Shown here: positions 51,001 through 57,000 of the stretch, piece after piece | How the letters are laid out: every line of letters starts with the position of its first letter | How positions within the stretch are numbered: the stretch's first letter is position 1 | NCBI RefSeq assembly: GCF_021347895.1 | Contig: NC_067120.1 | Coordinates: 16,229,361 to 16,293,360, forward strand | Reading direction: 5' to 3' | DNA length: 64,000 bases | DNA from: Acanthochromis polyacanthus | Taxonomy: Eukaryota; Chordata; Actinopteri; Pomacentridae | Position numbers and translations under genes: made by a program | The notes under the pieces: model-generated | What the model was told of the DNA's origin: nothing | The model's database searches: none | The model's input: the letters and a program-made list of their open reading frames with translations, nothing else

Positions 51001-54000
51001 AAATGAAATGGCTGCCAAGACAGAGAAGACAAAAAGACAAACAAAAATGCTTTTGGGTGTTGTCCGCGTTCCTCACCCAGTCTCAGTGTAGCTGACAGCA
51101 AGCAATGAGATACGTGTTGGGAAAAACACTCTTGCCCTTTATTTTTCTCGCACTTGTTGGAAGCATAGAAAATTCTGTTCTCCATTCTGCTCAACTTTCC
51201 CTAATATTTGTTTGAAGTTGACTCGGACCATGCAAGGTGTTCACTTTAAGAGCTGAGCAGAATATAAATCAGCGTGATCGTTGGCTCCTGGCAGCATCCT
51301 TAAGTGTTTGCTTTGTAAAAAAAAAGAAAAAGAAAAAAAGAAAAGGAGAGCTAAGAGGAGTGTGCTGCATTTAGATGAGGTGACTGGATGTCACTGTATA
51401 CAGGATGTGTCAGAGGAAACATATCTACATGGAATTAAGAACAATGTTGTATTTTAAAACAAGCTGAATTCAGCCCTTGATGAATAGCCACATAAATCCA
51501 TTCTCCCTCTTGTTACTTAACTTAATTTCCATTTGTCGCCTCATATCATAAATCCACCTCTCCAGGTAGAGTCCTTGTTTACAACATAGCTGAGCAAAGA
51601 CCCAAACATGCAGAAGATGTAGAAATACAAATTCGAAGATAAATAAACTTTGCGATAAAAGCATTAAAACGGCACATTACTGAAATAATACAACCTTTAA
51701 AGAATAAATAGAGGAATTAAGATTAAAGATAAGGTGAATCAACTAGAAGAGCAAGAACAGCTGCAAGCAAAATAAGATGAAATTGAAAACCAGGACATGA
51801 AAAATGACTAAAGCTTTAGATTGTTATGCACGTCATACCAGGTTGCAGGTGCACAATAAGTCAAACTAGATTTCCCACTTTGAGTAGAAACACCTGCAAC
51901 GTAATCCAATCATTCAAGCGTGTTTGATAATGGCTTGCATTTGAAGACAGCGGCAAAGCAATGTCAGGGAATCTATAAAAAACAGTAAGCACCTTAGAAA
52001 TAAACAAAACCCAATGCATTACAGAGAGGAGCATGCAGCTCACAATGATAATCATAATTATTACCGGTGATAAATCTCAGAGCAGAGTAATAAACAGTGA
52101 TAAACAAGAGTGGCAGCAGTAACAGTGCTGTGCTTTTCTCTACAGCCTTATTGAGGCATGTTTAAGACGGAGTGTACTGAGAGAAATGCTTTTAGTTGAT
52201 CATTTAATAGAGATTCAAGGATTTTTGATGGAGATGATAATTTAGAACTGTGTTTTTATGCAAGAGTGTTACATAAGAGTCCCCCAAACTATAGGAGCTG
52301 TAACATGGTGAAAAATAAAAGGTTAAAAATCTATGTGATGTAGCTTGTCCAATTGGTGCTCCGAGCTGTAAACAGTTAGCCTAGCCGCGCTAGCCCCATG
52401 TTTCTGAAGGCACAAGGGTCTAGGGCCGCTCGACAGGGAGGGCGGCGGGCTAAAAGGTTGTCTTTCAAATCACTCTGCAGCAATTGGGTAGGTATACAAC
52501 CAATCAGTGCAACGAATAGGCTGACGTAGTTCCTAGAGCGCCGGCGGATTGTGACTAAGTCCCATTAGCTTCCCAACCAGCGGAGCCAACTGGTATATTA
52601 AGGATTTGCCATATCCCATTGGCATAAGTCCAAATACGTCTTTCTTCTCAATGAAACACTTCAGTGCCGTCCTTTGTTTATCTTTCAAGTTGAACTTTAG
52701 CTTCAAATCTTTAAGGGCTGTGGCCAAAGCCCAGTCGAAAGATAACTGTTTATTGTGCGCCGGTTGTTTCTGTCAGAATCGTTGTGCCTCTGTTGTCACT
52801 TAGTTACGCCCACCTTCTGACTCTACACTTCATGGTGATTGGTCCGGCCAGTTTTAGGAGAATCCAGCCTCGAGCCTTATGGAGGGTAACTAGACCCACC
52901 CTGGCAGAGAATTAAATTCGTTGCCGTGGGTTTTCTAGCGTGGCTAGGCTAGTAAACAGTAGTTCATTAAGTGAATTCTTTGAAACTACAGCTATCAGGG
53001 CATTGGCTATGGCTCCAGAAGACAACAACAAGGTCTTGGCAATAAGTGGACATCACGGTCGGTAGCGTGCAGTGGGAGCCTGGTATGGGTTTCATCGGGG
53101 TACACACAGTGGTTAAATATTCAGAGGAACAAGGGCAGAAAGTTCCATCCACTAGTCCATCCATTTTCTAAACCTGTTTATTTGGGGTCTGTGCCAGTGT
53201 GTATAAGGCCATAAGGCAGGGACTATCCTGCACAGGTCATCAGTCTATTGCAGGGCCAGAAGACTCACTGAGTCTCACTAGTGGGCAATTTAGAGTTTTC
53301 AGTCCACCTACCACCTCTTTGTTTATTTTTTACTGCAGATCCTTTTCTCCCATTTTCCTCCCACAGTTCAAACACAGCAGAAAAAGAAAACTGCAGACAG
53401 ACTAGGAGTGAAGCTAAGAGGAAAACCCAATGCCCTCTTTCTCCTCCTACAATATCCATCAACAGTTAATATATCCCTATATGTTCCTGTATTTCCATTT
53501 TCAGTTGTAGATTATTCACTGTCGGAAGCTCTCCCTTTGGCTGCAGAGAGATTACTTTCAGTTTTCTCAGCTCCTTCCAGTCCTTCAGCCCATTCCTGTC
53601 TAGGGACCTTCCTCCCAGTTTCTCTGTGTAGGAGTGGACTATCATGAAGATGGAGCACCACAGCACCTCGCCGTCTTCAGAGATCACGCCTGATAGGAGA
53701 AACTGAAACGAACAGCCCCAGACGCCGATTGATTGGTCGATGAAAGAGTGTCCTGCCCTCTTGTTGACTAGCATTAGTCACAGGAGGAGCAGGTGCATCA
53801 TGTACTGGGTTGAGTTACAGACTGGAGATGCTTTATGCAGTGGCTTGTGCTATATCAACTTGTCAGAAAATAATAAGAGAGGCAGGTACATCTGACAGCT
53901 TGAATGATTAAGGCTTTCGCTCAGCTTCCACAATAGAGGCTAAAATGTCTTTAAAAACTGACCTGGCAGCTCTGAGAAAGGCAAATGGCACTGAAGGTCT

Positions 54001-57000
54001 TCCCTTGGCAGCACACATTGTTAATAACAGTCTAGACATGTCTAGTGCAGTGATGTCTTCTAAACGACTTAAGATATTTTCAGGCACTTCTTGATTCTCT
54101 GCAATGAGGAGTGAAAGTGTTTTAAAGGCATCATTTTGTTCACTTCTACCTTCACAGATCAGTCCAAACAGCATCGCTGCCCGTGATGGACGTATCCGAG
54201 AGGGGGATCGCATTTTACAGGTGCAGTAAGACACACTCACTGGCCACCTCCACACCACCTCTCATTAGGCTCCACATAAAACGCTGCTTTTATTTTGTCG
54301 CACTCAACCGCTGTCTCCCAGCACGAAAACCCATTCATTTTTAATGGCCGCACATTAAAGGGGGAAGTCGCCCCCGCTGTGACTGTTAAAGGGGGAGAAA
54401 TGTCCCCCTGGCTGCTTTAGTTACCGACTCAGCACCAACAGGGGGTTTTAAGAGTTCTGGTTCAGGATGGGGCTGTGCTGCAGCTCAGGGAGAGCTCAGA
54501 GGCTATGACTGTTTTGAGCCACTAGCTTCATCTGCGGGTCTGAGATCTGGAGGAATTGTGTTACTGACAAGGAGCAGAATTTGTCAGGGCTCAGAGCTGG
54601 TAGAGTTGCTTCTGAGGTTTAGGTGGGCGGTTGCTGTTTTTGTGCAAGGAAATGTAATGGTATAGCTGCATTAAAGGTGGAGCCTGATTCTAGTGAAACC
54701 AATCTGAGCCACTCTGTTTCACATTTACATAGCTAAGGATGACTACTAGGGGTTCTGCCAATATGTTTTTTCCAGGGCTGATACAAATTCCATTTCTTAG
54801 CAATCAAGGAGTTGAAAGTGATATTTGGTCCTTATATTTTTGCAGTCTAAATGAAAATCTTAGTGTCTATATGTATAACAAAACATTCTACCACAAACCT
54901 TCACTGAAATGCCTTTGTTAGTTAATGTTTTACATAAGTTTAGCTAAAAGAGAACTTTTAAACATTTATTTTTTCGCACTTATAGGCTATTCCTCATGTT
55001 GTGTCAGCAATCAGATGCAGTCTTAGAATATTGACGACAGACAGAAAGAGAGATGGCTGCGTCACTGCCAAAGTAGCTCATTCATGGATAAATCTATCTT
55101 ATTGTGAAGATGTTAAAAGAAAAAATATATACGGATAATTGGAAAAACACTGAATAGTGGATCCGATAATCAGCCAGAGCAACTGTGTAGACATACCATA
55201 TTAGAGCACACAGAATGAACAGCTAGCAGGCCAGGAGGAGACACTCAGAACTGGACAGAAATGGTTTGGAATTTGAATCGCGGCCTGTACTTTCACCTCA
55301 TGGGGAAAGTTAAACTAGCTGGAAAAAAAAAACATCTGATAGTGCTACCTTATGGAATTGTTATGGCAATTATCTCTTTTACACTGCCACCTGATACTAT
55401 ATTAGCCATTACACCATATCTATAGAAAACGTTCTGTCTTTGATTTTCAGTTGTCTGTCTTAGCTGTCTAATGGAGCAGATATGTCTGTTCTTTTGTTAT
55501 TTATGCACATAACAAGAAGTGACTGAGTATTGAACTCTTGAGCGCTTCCAAAATGCGGGTGACCTGCAGCTCAGTCCCGCTCCTGAACGCCTCCTATGTA
55601 GACGCAAATGGAGCAGTCGATTTTGAGCCACCTCTAGGTCTTCTGGTCAACGCAAGGTGTTGACAACCAGCTCCTGGAGGAAACTGTCTAACTCATTAAG
55701 CATTCACTGTTTTTAACACCTCCTCTTTGTCACGACGACGACCTCTTTCAGATTATATAGGAGCCTGTGATGCATTTGTAATATGAAACATGCATTCATT
55801 AGCACAGCTTTAATGTAAAAAGTAATGTACAGAGAGATATCATTTTTGATTTCACTAATAGGCAATTGGTAAATAGGAGTTGCTGTATGCATGATAAATG
55901 AAGTGAAGGTCTATTATCTAAGAAACACGGCAGTATTCAATATAGATTAAAAAAAAAAATACATTCCCTAAGTGTATATAGTGGATTATTTTGAGAGGAA
56001 AAATGTCAAGGGAGAAGCAAATAGTCTGTCTGGCAGGTATTACATGTGGGAAGTGGATACATAAGCAGCATTGGTCTAATTGTCCATTGGTGTCTACCAT
56101 GTGTTGTCTAGTGATTTGAGCCAGGAGAGTGTGTATGTGTGTGTTTGTGTGGCAGACCAGTACTCTGGCACTATTATCCACCAGTGACAGGGCCATTACT
56201 CTGCCTGCAAAAAGATGGACGCCACCTGTCAGTGGCCAGTTAATTGTACGACTAGATGTATGTACGCTGCCGGATACTTGGTGAACACAACAGCTCCGGC
56301 GGCCCTCGGCCACTGTCTCATTCATAATCACTGCTGGGTCCCGATTCACATTAGAGAGCAGCAAAGAGTGTTTACAATTTCCTCGGGAACAAAAAGGAAT
56401 TATTGTGCAGCGCCACTTTTATTGTGGCACTTTGATTTTTCTTAAGGGCTTTTGCATTGGGAAGGATAAAAACTTGGCCACAGTGTGTGTTTGTGTCTCT
56501 GCCTGCGTAGAAGTGTTTGCTTGCTTGTGTTTGACTTGTGAATGTTGTAATCGTGTTTGTTACTTTCAGATTAATGGCCAAGATGTACAAGACAGAGAAG
56601 AAGCAATGGCTGCGCTCTCCAGTGATGAGCGAAGGACCATCGTACTGCTGGTCGCCAGACCTGAGCTGCAGGTTAGAAAAGACACACATGTACCTAACGT
56701 CTACTGACTGAAGCACCTACTCTGGGCCTTACAATTAACAAATTACAGTCCTGATGCCGTTTACAGTATATCTGCTCAGAGTAAACCTCGGCAGTCTGGT
56801 GTAGCCGACCAACCCCCACCTCTCACCACACACAACCACTCCTAGTAGAAGCCACCGCTGAGACACCTCATCATGTTTTATTTTTCTGTAGCGCCACTGT
56901 AATTGACTTCCAACGGTAAGCCATAAAAGCTAATGGCATGCTAATGTGGAGTGAGTTCAAGCCCAAGGCCGATGGCAAATAAGCGGAAGGACTCTGCCGC

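Noticed and set aside
52533..52727. Possible host RecQ helicase exon on the minus strand
   Set aside because: It has no splice sites, ends after Walker A, and lies inside a TIR element with target duplications.
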